Origin: a virus
Reading direction: 5' to 3' (one strand)
Virus record (IMG/VR): IMGVR_UViG_3300023184_000045
Coordinates: 59,498 to 123,497 of that record
DNA: 64,000 nucleotides
Part shown: positions 52,925 through 62,601 of the stretch, in pieces
Layout of the letters: each line of letters begins with the position of its first letter
Position numbering within the stretch: the first letter of the stretch is position 1
The notes under the pieces: model-generated
What the model was told of the DNA's origin: nothing
Database searches by the model: none
What the model saw: the letters and a program-made list of their open reading frames with translations, nothing else
Translations under genes and position numbers: made by a program

Positions 52925-55900
52925 ATGCCAATAACACAATCAGATTTTACCCCTAGCACGCTAACAGGGACTGTAACATTAGCAATTAAAACTGCTACAT
53001 TTACCAAAACTGTAACAGCAGATCAGCTGGCTGAAGGTAATGAAAAATTTGTCGCTAAATTAAGAAAAGACAGTACGTCTGGCACGGTAGTGGCTACATC
53101 AAATGTAGTCAGAATAAACGATACTAGCCAAGGCGGCGAAACTGTTCAGATTAGTCCTATAGCACTTCCTGTAGTTGGAAATAAATTAATCAGACTTACT
53201 TCGTATTCGCAACAACTAACAGCCACTGGCGGCGTTCCTGGTACCTATATATTTACATACTCGGGCACTTTGCCACCCGGAATATCAATGTCATCGTCGG
53301 GCTTGTTGTCTGGCACTCCTACTACCATTGGCGGCCCTTACAACTTTACGGTAACTGCAACTGATGCCAACACAGATTTTGGAGTACAACTTTATAGTGT
53401 TAACGTTGAGGGGCCCGGAATCTACTTAACACCTAGTACGTTGCCAAATGGATCACAAAATATTGACTACAAAACTTTAGCTGGTAATCCTTTAATTTTT
53501 TCTGCAACTGGCGGCGCTGCTCCTTATACATTTGATGTTACGCAAGGATTTTTGCCAGACGGGTTAACAATAAGTCCCAATGGGTTACTGTCAGGTAGAC
53601 CAACTGCTGCTGGATCAACAGCATTTAAAATTACAGCAACTGATGCAAATGGTAACACAGGAAGCCAAACGTATACACTAGTGATAGTTGCTGTTCCAAT
53701 TACTATTTCGCCTAGTTCATTAAATAGTGCTGCTAAACGTGTAGCCTATAGTCAACAGTTAACTGCTAGTTCTAGTAAAACAACTACTTATACATATACA
53801 CTGTCTGCTGGAACATTGCCAACAGGCTTAGCATTGTCGTCTAGCGGCTTAATATCTGGCACAACAGTCGAACTTGGTAGCAAAACATTTACAGTTAAAG
53901 CTACAGATGCTGATGGAAGTTTTGGCACCAGACAATATACATTGTCTGTTAGTGATGTTTTTATTTTTATATCTCTTACTTCAGGCGGCACCAGCACTTC
54001 ACTTACTGTTGCCAACAGATCGCCATACTCGGACACGTTCCAAGCAGCCGGCGGTGGTGGCCCTTACACCTGGTCGTACACCAATGGTACATTACCACCT
54101 GGCCTTATATTGAATACTCAAAGCGGAGTACTAAGCGGATCACCAACTTCTGTTGGAACATACAATTTTTCAATTGTTGCAACGGATAGTGCTCAAAATT
54201 CTGGTATTAAGAATTATACATATACTATATCCTCAGTTGGAATAGTATTAAGCCCGTCGACATTGTCGCAGGCTACAGTAAATGTGGCTTACTCACAAGC
54301 CTTGTCTGCTACTGGTGGAACTTCGCCGTACTCATTTACAGTTACAACTGGCACATTACCAACAGGTATTACATTGTCGTCGGGCGGCACTTTGTCTGGC
54401 ACCTGTGGAATTTCAATTGAAAGAACATTTACAGTTACAGCTACTGACGCCAACGGCAACACTGGCACACAGCAGTACACTCTTGAAGTAGCATACCAAA
54501 GTTGGAACATAGATTTAATTAGCGTAAACGGTGGCATAATACCCGACTACCAAGTTTTTACAAATTCAACTAATCCAAATAATGCAACAGCAATTAACGA
54601 AGGTGAGTACGTTATGTACTTTACCGTTGTTGCAAAAAATGCAACTAATCTTGATACATTATATTGGAATCTATCACCTGCCCCTGGCCAAACTAAAATT
54701 GTTAATGCAGGAGATTTTACATTACCGTCGGGCTCAGGTATAGTGCCTGGTGTTGTTCCGTATGACTGGGGCGATTATGCCACTGAGTTTAATAGAACTG
54801 GAACACCATTGGCTATTGCTAAATGGATTGCCGGTAATGTATATGTATCAAATAGTGCTTTTACAACCAGTAGCGGAACACGGTACGGCATTCTCAGAAA
54901 GCCCGATGCCAATGGGCTTGACTATTGGGTTAGTCAAGTAATTAGTAATAGTTGGTACGTCAGTAATGCATGTACTATAGGATTCTTAGACGCATTTTTT
55001 GCAAGTGTGGCTGCAACGTCAGAAGCGTCGCGGGCGCTAACCAATGTTAAGACTCCTATTACAACAGGTGGCCTATACTTCTATGATAGACAGTATGCTC
55101 CGCCGTATACATTTGACTATGGGTTTAGTCAAGAGTTTAACATGACTGGCGCTGATTTAGTATTAGCAAAATGGATTGGTAATAATTTATATTTGTCAAA
55201 TTCTACATTTACAGGTGTAAACGTAAATGGAACCACTGGCCAGACACGTTACGGTCTGTTTAGAAAACCCGACACTGTTGGTGTTTTGTACTGGACATTA
55301 CGTGCTAAAGAATTAGGTTATAGTCAAAACGATACTAGATTGATCAATCTGTTTTTTACTTCTATTAATCTAACCGGCGGAGATGGTGAAACCAGAGCAA
55401 CATCTAGTAGCAAGTCGTTCTTAGTTGAAGGTGGATCTACTTTTACAGATAGAGAAACATGGTCTGGTATTTCAGTCTACGGAGAGACTGATTTTATACG
55501 TGAATTTAATTTACCCGTAGATAGAATTACACTAGCCGAGTGGATCACATCGCAGCTTTACGGATCAAACAATGCATTTACTACCACTGGCGGTACAAGA
55601 TACGGGTTGAATAGAAAATCAGGTGTTGTTGATCTAAACTACTGGGTTACTACAGCAACTTCACAAGGATGGGCTGCTGCATCACCTGCATTAATAAATG
55701 CATTCTTTAATGCTGTACAAGGTGACGACTTACCAAGATCACAAACTAATCAAAAGGAATTTTTGGAAGACAGCCTGACGTCGGGATCGGTGTTTAATGA
55801 TCGGCCAGACCAATTGGCTGGTAGTGTAGTTATATACGATCCTTATACATATACCAATGGATATCAACAAGAGTTTGGCAGAACACAAGGCGAAACTGAC

Positions 55901-58900
55901 TTTGCTACTTACATCGGCGAGACATTATACGCATCAAACACACAATTTACTGGCTTGACCATTGGCGGTCAAACTAATCAGACACGTTACGGGTTAAATA
56001 GAAAACCTGACCTAATAGGACTTAACTATTGGGTTAACTATGCTATCACTAATAATCTAGTTACCATTGATGACAGTGGCAGTCCTACTTACGTACTCAC
56101 TGGACGTACTGCATTACTTAATGCATTTTTTACTGCTGTTAGTAGCATTGATCCTAGTAGGTCTTTATTAGCCGATAAACCATTTATTGAAGGCACAGCA
56201 CCCGGCACTAAATTTTATGATCGCCCGGACAAATCTGGCTCACTTAATTTTGGCGCAATAGCAGACCAATTAACCGAAGGTCCAGAATATTTCATACTAC
56301 AAGTTAGAACTGGTAGTACTGCTGGTCCAGTTGTGGCAACTAGCGATACAGTGGCTATTGTTGATACTAGTACTGCGACAGGTAATACATTTGGCGGCGG
56401 CGGAACAGGATTAACAAACTACACAGCAATTGTTAACGAAGGTGATACATTAAATTTCCAAATTTGGGCCCCTGGCACTATTCCTGTTACTACATTAACA
56501 ACCGGAGGCAATGTACAGCTGGCAATTGTTCAAACTAAGAATGTTGATGCTACTGACTTTGTTGGCAATGTAGAACTTGTAACAGCCACCGCTGTTAGTG
56601 GACGCACCTGGACTGCATCAATTACGGCCAAAGCTGACAACAAGACCGAAGGATTTGAATACTTTACTGCTGCTGCAAATTGGGGATCCAATTTGGCAAT
56701 AGTCACTGCTCCTGGCACTGTTGGAATACGTGACACATCAACGGGTTCGTCCTTTAAAATTTCTACTCAACCAACAAGCATCACCGAAGGTGATATTGGT
56801 ACATTTACAGTTGACGCCATTGCTCCCGACGGTACATTGGTATATTGGAAAATTAATCATATATCAACTAACAATTCGGATTTTGTTCAAGCATCGACTC
56901 GTTGGGAAGTTATATATGCTTTTGCTAATAATTTAACGGCACCTGTGTCGGTTGGTAACGACACAGGGCAATTTACAGAAGATACTTTGTCATATTGGAT
57001 GACAGTCGGACTTACATCTGGAACAGGATTTGATTCACGTATTGCTGCTCTCAGATCAGCCAATTCTGGCGCGGCAGCAGCCTGGGATGCAGCACGAGCA
57101 TTGGACGCGGTACAGTCAAACGGTACAGGTTGGTCTGCAACAACCGTGGGCGCCCCTGTAATTAATTCTAGAGCTAAGGTGTTAAAAGCCTACTACGATA
57201 ATCTAGAAGCAAAATTATTCCCAGACGAGAACAGCATCAGATATTGGATGTGTCATAGTATGGGCACTAATAATGCTACGTTTAACTCAACAGTTACTTC
57301 AGCAAACGACTCTGACCCTGGCGGCTATCTAGCCGCATTGACAGAACGTGCTCAATATTATCCACGTGCAACTCGTCCTGAAGTACTTTATGCTTATGCA
57401 GCTAATACAAAAACTGAATTGTTTCCGGTAGAAACAACCATTCAATACTGGATGGTTCACGGACTAGCAGGCTTCAATGATTTTGTTGAATGGTATAGAA
57501 ATCAAAATCCATCGTATGCATCATCATGGGATGCTGCTCGTAGTGCCGACCTATTAGGTACAACCGGATCGCCAATACTTGCACTAAGATCTGATGTAGT
57601 AAGAGCTTATCAGGATAATCCAGATGCAACAATTTATCCTACAAACGCTCAGATTAGATATTATATGACCATTGGGCTTGCTAGTTTTGCCAGTGATATA
57701 CAAATTTATAAGAGTGGGTCGCCGGTAACATGGGCTAGTGAAAATGCAGCACGAACTGCATTGGCCACCTTTGCAGGCCAGGCATGCACTGGCTCGGCTA
57801 TTATTAATAACAATACTGCTAATTTCTCTATTAGAGCCAGAAAAGATTTACTAACCGAAGGCAATTTGCGATTTACAGTTAGCATTAGCAAAACTGCAGG
57901 CGGAACGGCACAATTTACATCGTCTGAAATTAGTGTAATTGACAGCAGCACTTCTTTGTCATCTACAGTACCATTTGATGCAACAGGTTACACCTATGGA
58001 ATAAATTATACTCAAAGTGGTGTAATATATCTGGCTAGCGGATATGGATATCCATTGATATACAATCAAGCAGCGGTTACCGGACAACTGGCATTAACTT
58101 ACGCTATTAGCAATGGTGTACCTGCTGTAACATTAGGAGGATCATCTGCACCAAGGGTGAGCTTTACAGTTACAAATAGTTCGGGCGACACTGCCTACTA
58201 TCAAGTAATAGTTGAATACTTTGCACGTTCGCACATGGAGATTCTCCACACCCTGTCAGACAGCAATGGTATATTAGCATCAGGTAGTATGGAGTATCAT
58301 AGAGATACTGGCCTTTCCGGCAGTGGCCAAGACATTGATAGAAATGGCTATTGGACTTACGAGCTTGTATGGACACTAATAGTAGAGCCCGGTACCGGTA
58401 CATATTATGTTGGTATGTCATCTGTAAATAGTTATTCGCCAAACTACCCAGCTAAAACAACAGGTAACCCTGCTTATGAATTTGTTGATCCATCTGGCGT
58501 TAGAAAAGTAACAGTAAATCCATTGGTGTATACATATCCGGTTGGATATGGTTTCCAAACATGTTTTGTTTATGGATATACGGACAAACCTAGCTACCAC
58601 GACCAGATAGATGAAGGTGCATATACAGCGGCTTTCCAAATACACACTAGTAACATTCCGGCATCAACTGTTTTGTATTGGAACATATACTCTGCACAAA
58701 CATTGTCTGCTACTACAGCAGATACACCAGTAGCAGCAGATTTTACATCTGCTGTAACATCCGGAACGGTTGTTGTACAAAATAATTATGCACGAGTTGA
58801 CTTTACCGCGGTTGCAGATCAAATAACAGAAGGACACGAGTTCTTTGTACTACAAGTTAGACGTGGCAGCAACACAGGTCCTATATATGCTACCAGCAAC

Positions 58901-59833
58901 ATAATTAAATTAGCAGATACTAGCACTGGCGCTAATCAAGACTATGTTGAATACTTTGTTGGTCCATCTAGTGTAAATGCCAATGAGACTTTTAATGTAG
59001 CAGTAAAAGGTGGCGTACCGAGTACACCATTTGTGTGGTCAGGCGAAACCACTGGAGATGGTACATTAGACGGATCGGGTAATTTTGCCTTTAATGGACT
59101 TTCGGTATCGGCCGGAACTTATTCTTGGACATTTGTATTTGATGCAACTGGCCACTCAAAGACTTATACAGTAACAGCGTTGGCCGGCGCCGCACCTCCA
59201 CCACCACCTCCGCCAGCAGTGTATACACCAAATGTAATATGGGACTACCGTGGCAGCACTTATCTAATTCAAGGAACCTATAGTAATCATGGCACCAGCG
59301 GCGATTGGTATTCCACTGGCAACGGGTTACCGGGTGTAGTAAATTATAACCATTTTGAAAGCCAGACTCAGTCTGCATTATTATCTGGCACCTACCAGTG
59401 GACAGCAGCAGGGTCAAGTGCGATTAATGTAACATGGTCAAGTGCAGATACATACGGCCCAGCTTATGCAACTATTAGTGCGCCATATTCACAAAATTCC
59501 GATTGGAAAATTGAAGTGACATACTTTGCCAGAGCACACATGAATGTAACATTTAGTATTATACAGCAATATCTTGGCCCTGAGGTAATAGCAACTACCA
59601 CTAGACACTATAATAGAAATTCAGGGTATGATGACGATGGCGCCTTTTATGGTACATTGGGATATTGGTTATATACACAAACTGTGTATGTCACTGCTAC
59701 TGGAAGCGGCATCAATTTACTTGCTAAAATTCAAGGCGTAGACAACGGCGACTATAATTATCCAAGAAGTGGCGGCATACATGATTATCCAGATCCAATT
59801 GGGTTCTGGAAATGTACAGCTACGCAATATTAA
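52925..59833 (+). CDS. Giant Ig-like adhesin with several nested domains (2302 aa)
   Basis: Begins in the middle of a Calx-beta domain (VTADQLAEGNEKFVAKLRKD, then VVRINDTS), then about five He-PIG Ig repeats (residues 75-520). Residues 612-1104 hold four DUF4214-like helical inserts of about 110 residues, each with an AKWI...LY.SN, YG-(L/I)-(F/L/N)RKPD-type and (W/Y)W signature, followed by Calx-beta ends such as LTEGPEYFILQVRTGS. Residues about 1322-1608 carry a second type of helical repeat (R-x-x-V-x-x-A-Y, then YWM-x-x-(G/S)-(L/M)) inserted in another Calx-beta unit. Two copies of a FAR(S/A)HM-type domain lie at 1757-1865 and 2192-2302 (C-terminus). A poly-Pro linker is near residue 2090. 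It is probably a second, larger adhesin for host attachment. Confidence 0.75.
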   Translation: MPITQSDFTPSTLTGTVTLAIKTATFTKTVTADQLAEGNEKFVAKLRKDSTSGTVVATSNVVRINDTSQGGETVQISPIALPVVGNKLIRLTSYSQQLTATGGVPGTYIFTYSGTLPPGISMSSSGLLSGTPTTIGGPYNFTVTATDANTDFGVQLYSVNVEGPGIYLTPSTLPNGSQNIDYKTLAGNPLIFSATGGAAPYTFDVTQGFLPDGLTISPNGLLSGRPTAAGSTAFKITATDANGNTGSQTYTLVIVAVPITISPSSLNSAAKRVAYSQQLTASSSKTTTYTYTLSAGTLPTGLALSSSGLISGTTVELGSKTFTVKATDADGSFGTRQYTLSVSDVFIFISLTSGGTSTSLTVANRSPYSDTFQAAGGGGPYTWSYTNGTLPPGLILNTQSGVLSGSPTSVGTYNFSIVATDSAQNSGIKNYTYTISSVGIVLSPSTLSQATVNVAYSQALSATGGTSPYSFTVTTGTLPTGITLSSGGTLSGTCGISIERTFTVTATDANGNTGTQQYTLEVAYQSWNIDLISVNGGIIPDYQVFTNSTNPNNATAINEGEYVMYFTVVAKNATNLDTLYWNLSPAPGQTKIVNAGDFTLPSGSGIVPGVVPYDWGDYATEFNRTGTPLAIAKWIAGNVYVSNSAFTTSSGTRYGILRKPDANGLDYWVSQVISNSWYVSNACTIGFLDAFFASVAATSEASRALTNVKTPITTGGLYFYDRQYAPPYTFDYGFSQEFNMTGADLVLAKWIGNNLYLSNSTFTGVNVNGTTGQTRYGLFRKPDTVGVLYWTLRAKELGYSQNDTRLINLFFTSINLTGGDGETRATSSSKSFLVEGGSTFTDRETWSGISVYGETDFIREFNLPVDRITLAEWITSQLYGSNNAFTTTGGTRYGLNRKSGVVDLNYWVTTATSQGWAAASPALINAFFNAVQGDDLPRSQTNQKEFLEDSLTSGSVFNDRPDQLAGSVVIYDPYTYTNGYQQEFGRTQGETDFATYIGETLYASNTQFTGLTIGGQTNQTRYGLNRKPDLIGLNYWVNYAITNNLVTIDDSGSPTYVLTGRTALLNAFFTAVSSIDPSRSLLADKPFIEGTAPGTKFYDRPDKSGSLNFGAIADQLTEGPEYFILQVRTGSTAGPVVATSDTVAIVDTSTATGNTFGGGGTGLTNYTAIVNEGDTLNFQIWAPGTIPVTTLTTGGNVQLAIVQTKNVDATDFVGNVELVTATAVSGRTWTASITAKADNKTEGFEYFTAAANWGSNLAIVTAPGTVGIRDTSTGSSFKISTQPTSITEGDIGTFTVDAIAPDGTLVYWKINHISTNNSDFVQASTRWEVIYAFANNLTAPVSVGNDTGQFTEDTLSYWMTVGLTSGTGFDSRIAALRSANSGAAAAWDAARALDAVQSNGTGWSATTVGAPVINSRAKVLKAYYDNLEAKLFPDENSIRYWMCHSMGTNNATFNSTVTSANDSDPGGYLAALTERAQYYPRATRPEVLYAYAANTKTELFPVETTIQYWMVHGLAGFNDFVEWYRNQNPSYASSWDAARSADLLGTTGSPILALRSDVVRAYQDNPDATIYPTNAQIRYYMTIGLASFASDIQIYKSGSPVTWASENAARTALATFAGQACTGSAIINNNTANFSIRARKDLLTEGNLRFTVSISKTAGGTAQFTSSEISVIDSSTSLSSTVPFDATGYTYGINYTQSGVIYLASGYGYPLIYNQAAVTGQLALTYAISNGVPAVTLGGSSAPRVSFTVTNSSGDTAYYQVIVEYFARSHMEILHTLSDSNGILASGSMEYHRDTGLSGSGQDIDRNGYWTYELVWTLIVEPGTGTYYVGMSSVNSYSPNYPAKTTGNPAYEFVDPSGVRKVTVNPLVYTYPVGYGFQTCFVYGYTDKPSYHDQIDEGAYTAAFQIHTSNIPASTVLYWNIYSAQTLSATTADTPVAADFTSAVTSGTVVVQNNYARVDFTAVADQITEGHEFFVLQVRRGSNTGPIYATSNIIKLADTSTGANQDYVEYFVGPSSVNANETFNVAVKGGVPSTPFVWSGETTGDGTLDGSGNFAFNGLSVSAGTYSWTFVFDATGHSKTYTVTALAGAAPPPPPPPAVYTPNVIWDYRGSTYLIQGTYSNHGTSGDWYSTGNGLPGVVNYNHFESQTQSALLSGTYQWTAAGSSAINVTWSSADTYGPAYATISAPYSQNSDWKIEVTYFARAHMNVTFSIIQQYLGPEVIATTTRHYNRNSGYDDDGAFYGTLGYWLYTQTVYVTATGSGINLLAKIQGVDNGDYNYPRSGGIHDYPDPIGFWKCTATQY

Positions 59834-59851
59834 AATTAAAGGACAAACAAA

Positions 59852-60112
59852 ATGAATTACTCTATCAGAGCATTTGATAAAGCACAAGGTTGCTTGATTG
59901 TAGATTACGAAGGTATAGGACTTAAAACAGTTCCGGTACCGCTTACCTATATGGGATTGTACATCACAGGTGATCTACTTAGAGCACATATTGAAAACTT
60001 TATTCCTGCCGAATTACTAGAGCGTCAGCAACGACTAGCTGCGGGTATTCCTAATGTAGCAGAAATACAAGCATTGGTAACTCCGGTTAAAGAATCATTA
60101 GAGCCATCTTAA
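59852..60112 (+). CDS. Small hypothetical protein at the end of the plus-strand run
   Basis: 86 aa with AAAGGACA upstream. It begins NYSIRAFDKAQGCLIVDYEG and contains a helical C-terminal half (AHIENFIPAELLERQQRLAA, then IPNVAEIQAL). It sits directly after the giant adhesin gene, 18 bp away, as fibre-assembly or chaperone genes often do. No family is recognised; a fibre-assembly role is only a positional guess. Its 3' end overlaps the convergent next gene by 15 bp. Confidence 0.65.
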   Translation: MNYSIRAFDKAQGCLIVDYEGIGLKTVPVPLTYMGLYITGDLLRAHIENFIPAELLERQQRLAAGIPNVAEIQALVTPVKESLEPS

Positions 60113-60340
60113 ACAAAAATAAGTTATATCTTTGGGGTGTAACTTAGCTATAACTTTAAAAGAATAATTGTAGTTATTAGGGTCAATGGCTCGTTCCCAC
60201 CTAGGCTTTTCTACAGCATGGTCCATGACCCACTGACCTGCTTCACTTGATTGCCACCGATAAAGTGGTTCTGCAGCATACACAACAGGATCGTCTGCCC
60301 ATGCATCTACCGCAAATGTATGGACAACGATCTCTTCCAT
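60098..60340 (-). CDS. Small hypothetical protein downstream of thyX
   Basis: 80 aa, three bases after thyX on the same strand. The sequence begins EEIVVHTFAVDAWADDPVVY and has LYRWQSSEAGQWVMDHAVEK, then RWERAIDPNNYNYSFKVIAK. Tight spacing and normal-looking composition support a real gene. Its C-terminus resembles short accessory proteins that accompany phage metabolic genes (a strand-rich FKVIAKL end). The function is unknown. Confidence 0.65.
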   Translation of the reverse strand: MEEIVVHTFAVDAWADDPVVYAAEPLYRWQSSEAGQWVMDHAVEKPRWERAIDPNNYNYSFKVIAKLHPKDITYFCLRWL

Positions 60341-60343
60341 ATG

Positions 60344-61027
60344 CTACTCCGAAACGTATTCTTCAGCCATTGGAAATATAGCAGCAATAGCTTTGGCGCA
60401 GGCCAAGGCTACCAATTGATGCTCTTTTTGTGTACCATTTGCACTACGCAGTTCGATAAAGTGAACCCAACTACGTAATGTACCATTCATATACAAACGG
60501 CTAACAGTATTACCTTCAGGGAGTATGGCACGAGCTTGTTCTTTAGCAATACCTTGTTCTATTGCCCATGAATAGTGCTCATGTACTAGATCTATTACCT
60601 CTTGCTGTCTACGGTTCCACTCGGCAATAATATCCTGTTGTTTTGTGTCATTAACGTCAATTTCTATGCTGTTTTGCCTATTCTTGGTGTCTTGTAAACG
60701 AGCTTCTCGCAGAACAAAGCTAAGATCCTTAGTTGGGTCTGCGTAGCGTTGACTAAACTCTTGGAAACTAAAACTACGATGTCTAAGTATCTGGCGAGCA
60801 ATATCACGAGTGGTTTCAATTTCAACGCAGGCCGAAACCATTTCAAGTGGACTCCAGTGTGCGTGTTTAACCAGGTACCGAATAAGTTTTTCACTGGACT
60901 CAGTATTAAATTGATTGGATGGATTACTTACACGAGCACAGTATGCAATTAACTCTTGTGCATCGTTGATGCCTTGTTGTTGAAATGCAGCCGTAGGTTG
61001 TGAGTAGGAAACTAGATTTACGTTCAT
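60344..61027 (-). CDS. thyX: Flavin-dependent thymidylate synthase ThyX
   Basis: 227 aa, typical for the family. The ThyX signature R-H-R-x7-S is exact (RHRSFSFQEFSQRY). Other family blocks are LVKHAHWSPLEMVSACVEIE, the ARAILPEG motif and RSWVHFIELRSANGTQKEH. It methylates dUMP to dTMP using FADH2 and methylenetetrahydrofolate, supporting phage DNA synthesis. It overlaps the upstream 113-aa gene by 4 bp (ATGA). The phage T4 enzyme is the unrelated ThyA type (td), so this is a different lineage; ThyX is common in marine phages. Confidence 0.97.
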   Translation of the reverse strand: MNVNLVSYSQPTAAFQQQGINDAQELIAYCARVSNPSNQFNTESSEKLIRYLVKHAHWSPLEMVSACVEIETTRDIARQILRHRSFSFQEFSQRYADPTKDLSFVLREARLQDTKNRQNSIEIDVNDTKQQDIIAEWNRRQQEVIDLVHEHYSWAIEQGIAKEQARAILPEGNTVSRLYMNGTLRSWVHFIELRSANGTQKEHQLVALACAKAIAAIFPMAEEYVSE

Positions 61028-61365
61028 AGGTCTTTAAGTATTCGGTCAGTGATTGGTTGTACAGCTTTTGCAACATCGTCAACATCCACATAAAAGTCAA
61101 CGTCGACGATAATATGATCCAAGGCTGTTAACCGTGAATCTAACATTTCTTCAATTGCACCAGGATCGTTTCCCTCTTCGATCAATTCCTTAACATCGAT
61201 ATTAACTACAGTTCCATCTATTAGATTTACATTAAGCGACCGAAGCAACGTAATGGGAATTTCATTTTTTTCTACATCTTTAAGAATTTTTTTCCATTGA
61301 TCTCGAGGAGAAACATTAATCTTTTTTAACTTTGGGCGCGGCTTTTTTCTTGGTGGGAGTGGCAT
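61024..61365 (-). CDS. Hypothetical protein upstream of thyX
   Basis: 113 aa. The N-terminal 20 residues are very basic (PPRKKPRPKLKKINVSPRDQ), then WKKILKDVEKNEIPITLLRS and an acidic C-terminal half (HIIVDVDFYVDVDDVAKAVQ). It overlaps the upstream 225-aa gene by 50 bp and thyX by 4 bp. The Lys-rich start lies in the overlap with the Lys-rich end of the upstream gene. It may bind nucleic acid through its N-terminus. I do not recognise the family. Confidence 0.7.
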   Translation of the reverse strand: MPLPPRKKPRPKLKKINVSPRDQWKKILKDVEKNEIPITLLRSLNVNLIDGTVVNIDVKELIEEGNDPGAIEEMLDSRLTALDHIIVDVDFYVDVDDVAKAVQPITDRILKDL

Positions 61366-61993
61366 TTTTTGCAGTAGTAGGGTCGAGCGCAGCGGCTTCT
61401 GTTATCAGGCGTTCAGCTTCGGATAGTAATTGTTGGGCACTGGCTTTCATTGTTTCAGCTTGCCTAATTCTATCTTTGGCCAAATCTGCGTCACTTAATA
61501 CTTGATCAATTGGTGCTTGAATAGCAGCAGCTTTACCCCTGCTGTTCTTTGGAGCGCCGACTTCTTTGACATCTTCCATGCCTTTTCTTTTATTAGAAAA
61601 ACCTGTACTTGAATCTAAGTCAGCCAACCGTTTAACAGCTGCCTCTCCAGTCGCCATTTCTTTGAGAATGTTGTTTAACTCATCTAAACGAACTGAACTA
61701 TTTGTTGTAGGAGTAACAGTAACTTGATTAGTTGGCACCTTTTTCATTAGACCATCGGTATGTAATGCTTGCAAACAGTTACGTCCGTCTGGCATTAAAC
61801 TTCTAAATAAAGCGTCTGAAAAATTGTCTGCTTGTTGTCCCACAGGGCTTTCTAGTACTCTCATTACTTCATCATGATATGATCTGGGCAGCAGGTCGCT
61901 GTAGGCAACTAGACACATATGATCTTCACCTGGCACTTCTCGAAATAACAATACGACTTTTTTGTTGTTGTGTTTACCTATATGCTTATACAT
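61316..61993 (-). CDS. Conserved-looking hypothetical protein with charged C-terminus
   Basis: 225 aa with AAGGAA upstream. The N-terminal domain (YKHIGKHNNKKVVLLFREVP, then GEDHMCLVAYSDLLPRSYHD and VMRVLESPVGQQADNFSDAL) is compact and well ordered. From about residue 90 it becomes low-complexity helix with Lys/Ala-rich sequence to the end (PTKKKAAPKVKKD). It seems familiar from other marine T4-like genomes, but I cannot name a function. It is in an apparent operon with the 113-aa protein and thyX. Confidence 0.75.
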   Translation of the reverse strand: MYKHIGKHNNKKVVLLFREVPGEDHMCLVAYSDLLPRSYHDEVMRVLESPVGQQADNFSDALFRSLMPDGRNCLQALHTDGLMKKVPTNQVTVTPTTNSSVRLDELNNILKEMATGEAAVKRLADLDSSTGFSNKRKGMEDVKEVGAPKNSRGKAAAIQAPIDQVLSDADLAKDRIRQAETMKASAQQLLSEAERLITEAAALDPTTAKNATPTKKKAAPKVKKD

Positions 61994-62008
61994 AATTAAT
62001 TCCTTTGA

Positions 62009-62251
62009 TTATTGTTCGGTGCTGGTATCAGTATCGGCTGCTGCGGCTTTTGCAGCTTGTGCGGCAGTTACAAAGGCTGTAATGCGATCATACAGCAAGC
62101 CCACACTTGACAACTCGCCTGGTTTCCACGCACCTCTTTGTGTTCCAGTTTCTAAAACTTGGATCATAGTTGTAAGGTCTTGTAGAGTTAAAGATGGGGG
62201 GCCAGGTGGCATCTCATCAGTGATGGCAGTTGTATTTGTTTCTTCGAGCAT
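62009..62251 (-). CDS. Small hypothetical protein (80 aa)
   Basis: Strong GGAGAA site upstream. The core LTLQDLTTMIQVLETGTQRG, then AWKPGELSSVGLLYDRITAF resembles small proteins of marine T4-like phages with an LQDL...RGAFK-type pattern. The C-terminus is Ala-rich (TAAQAAKAAAADTDT). It is 15 bp upstream of the 225-aa gene, likely in the same transcript. The function is unknown. Confidence 0.7.
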   Translation of the reverse strand: MLEETNTTAITDEMPPGPPSLTLQDLTTMIQVLETGTQRGAWKPGELSSVGLLYDRITAFVTAAQAAKAAAADTDTSTEQ

Positions 62252-62307
62252 TGTTAATTCTCCGATAATAAACTTATTTAATGATGGGCGCCATCGACCG
62301 TTAAATT

Positions 62308-62601
62308 TTATAGATGAAATTTGTTGATATCTAGTAGCACTAATGCAAAGTAGGATGCTTCGCTATGAATTTCAAATCCGGCTCGTTTACGCATAGATAA
62401 ACCGCTGCTACCTTCTGTGGGTCCAACTATATCACCAAAATAAAATCTACCATTTAGATGTTCAAATATCCAATTTGATATTTGATTAGGAGGGCTAACC
62501 AGATCAAAGTCCACAGCAAAAAAATGCGGTGGACAATGATCTAATTTGCGTAACCCGTGTACATTTAACGGGTTAATTTCAAACGAGTGTAGTGATTTCA
62601 T
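62308..62601 (-). CDS. Small hypothetical protein (97 aa)
   Basis: Begins at an ATG at 62601; an in-frame TTG at 62610 is the only alternative. The sequence KSLHSFEINPLNVHGLRKLD, then HFFAVDFDLVSPPNQISNWI and FEHLNGRFYFGDI has a compact mixed pattern with several aromatic residues. It overlaps the upstream 87-aa gene by 23 bp. No family is recognised. Confidence 0.65.
   Translation of the reverse strand: MKSLHSFEINPLNVHGLRKLDHCPPHFFAVDFDLVSPPNQISNWIFEHLNGRFYFGDIVGPTEGSSGLSMRKRAGFEIHSEASYFALVLLDINKFHL

Noticed and set aside
60121-60145. Terminator between the convergent adhesin-end gene and the 80-aa gene
   Set aside because: AAGTTA/TAACTT is only six weak pairs, has no U-tract and lies inside a coding region.
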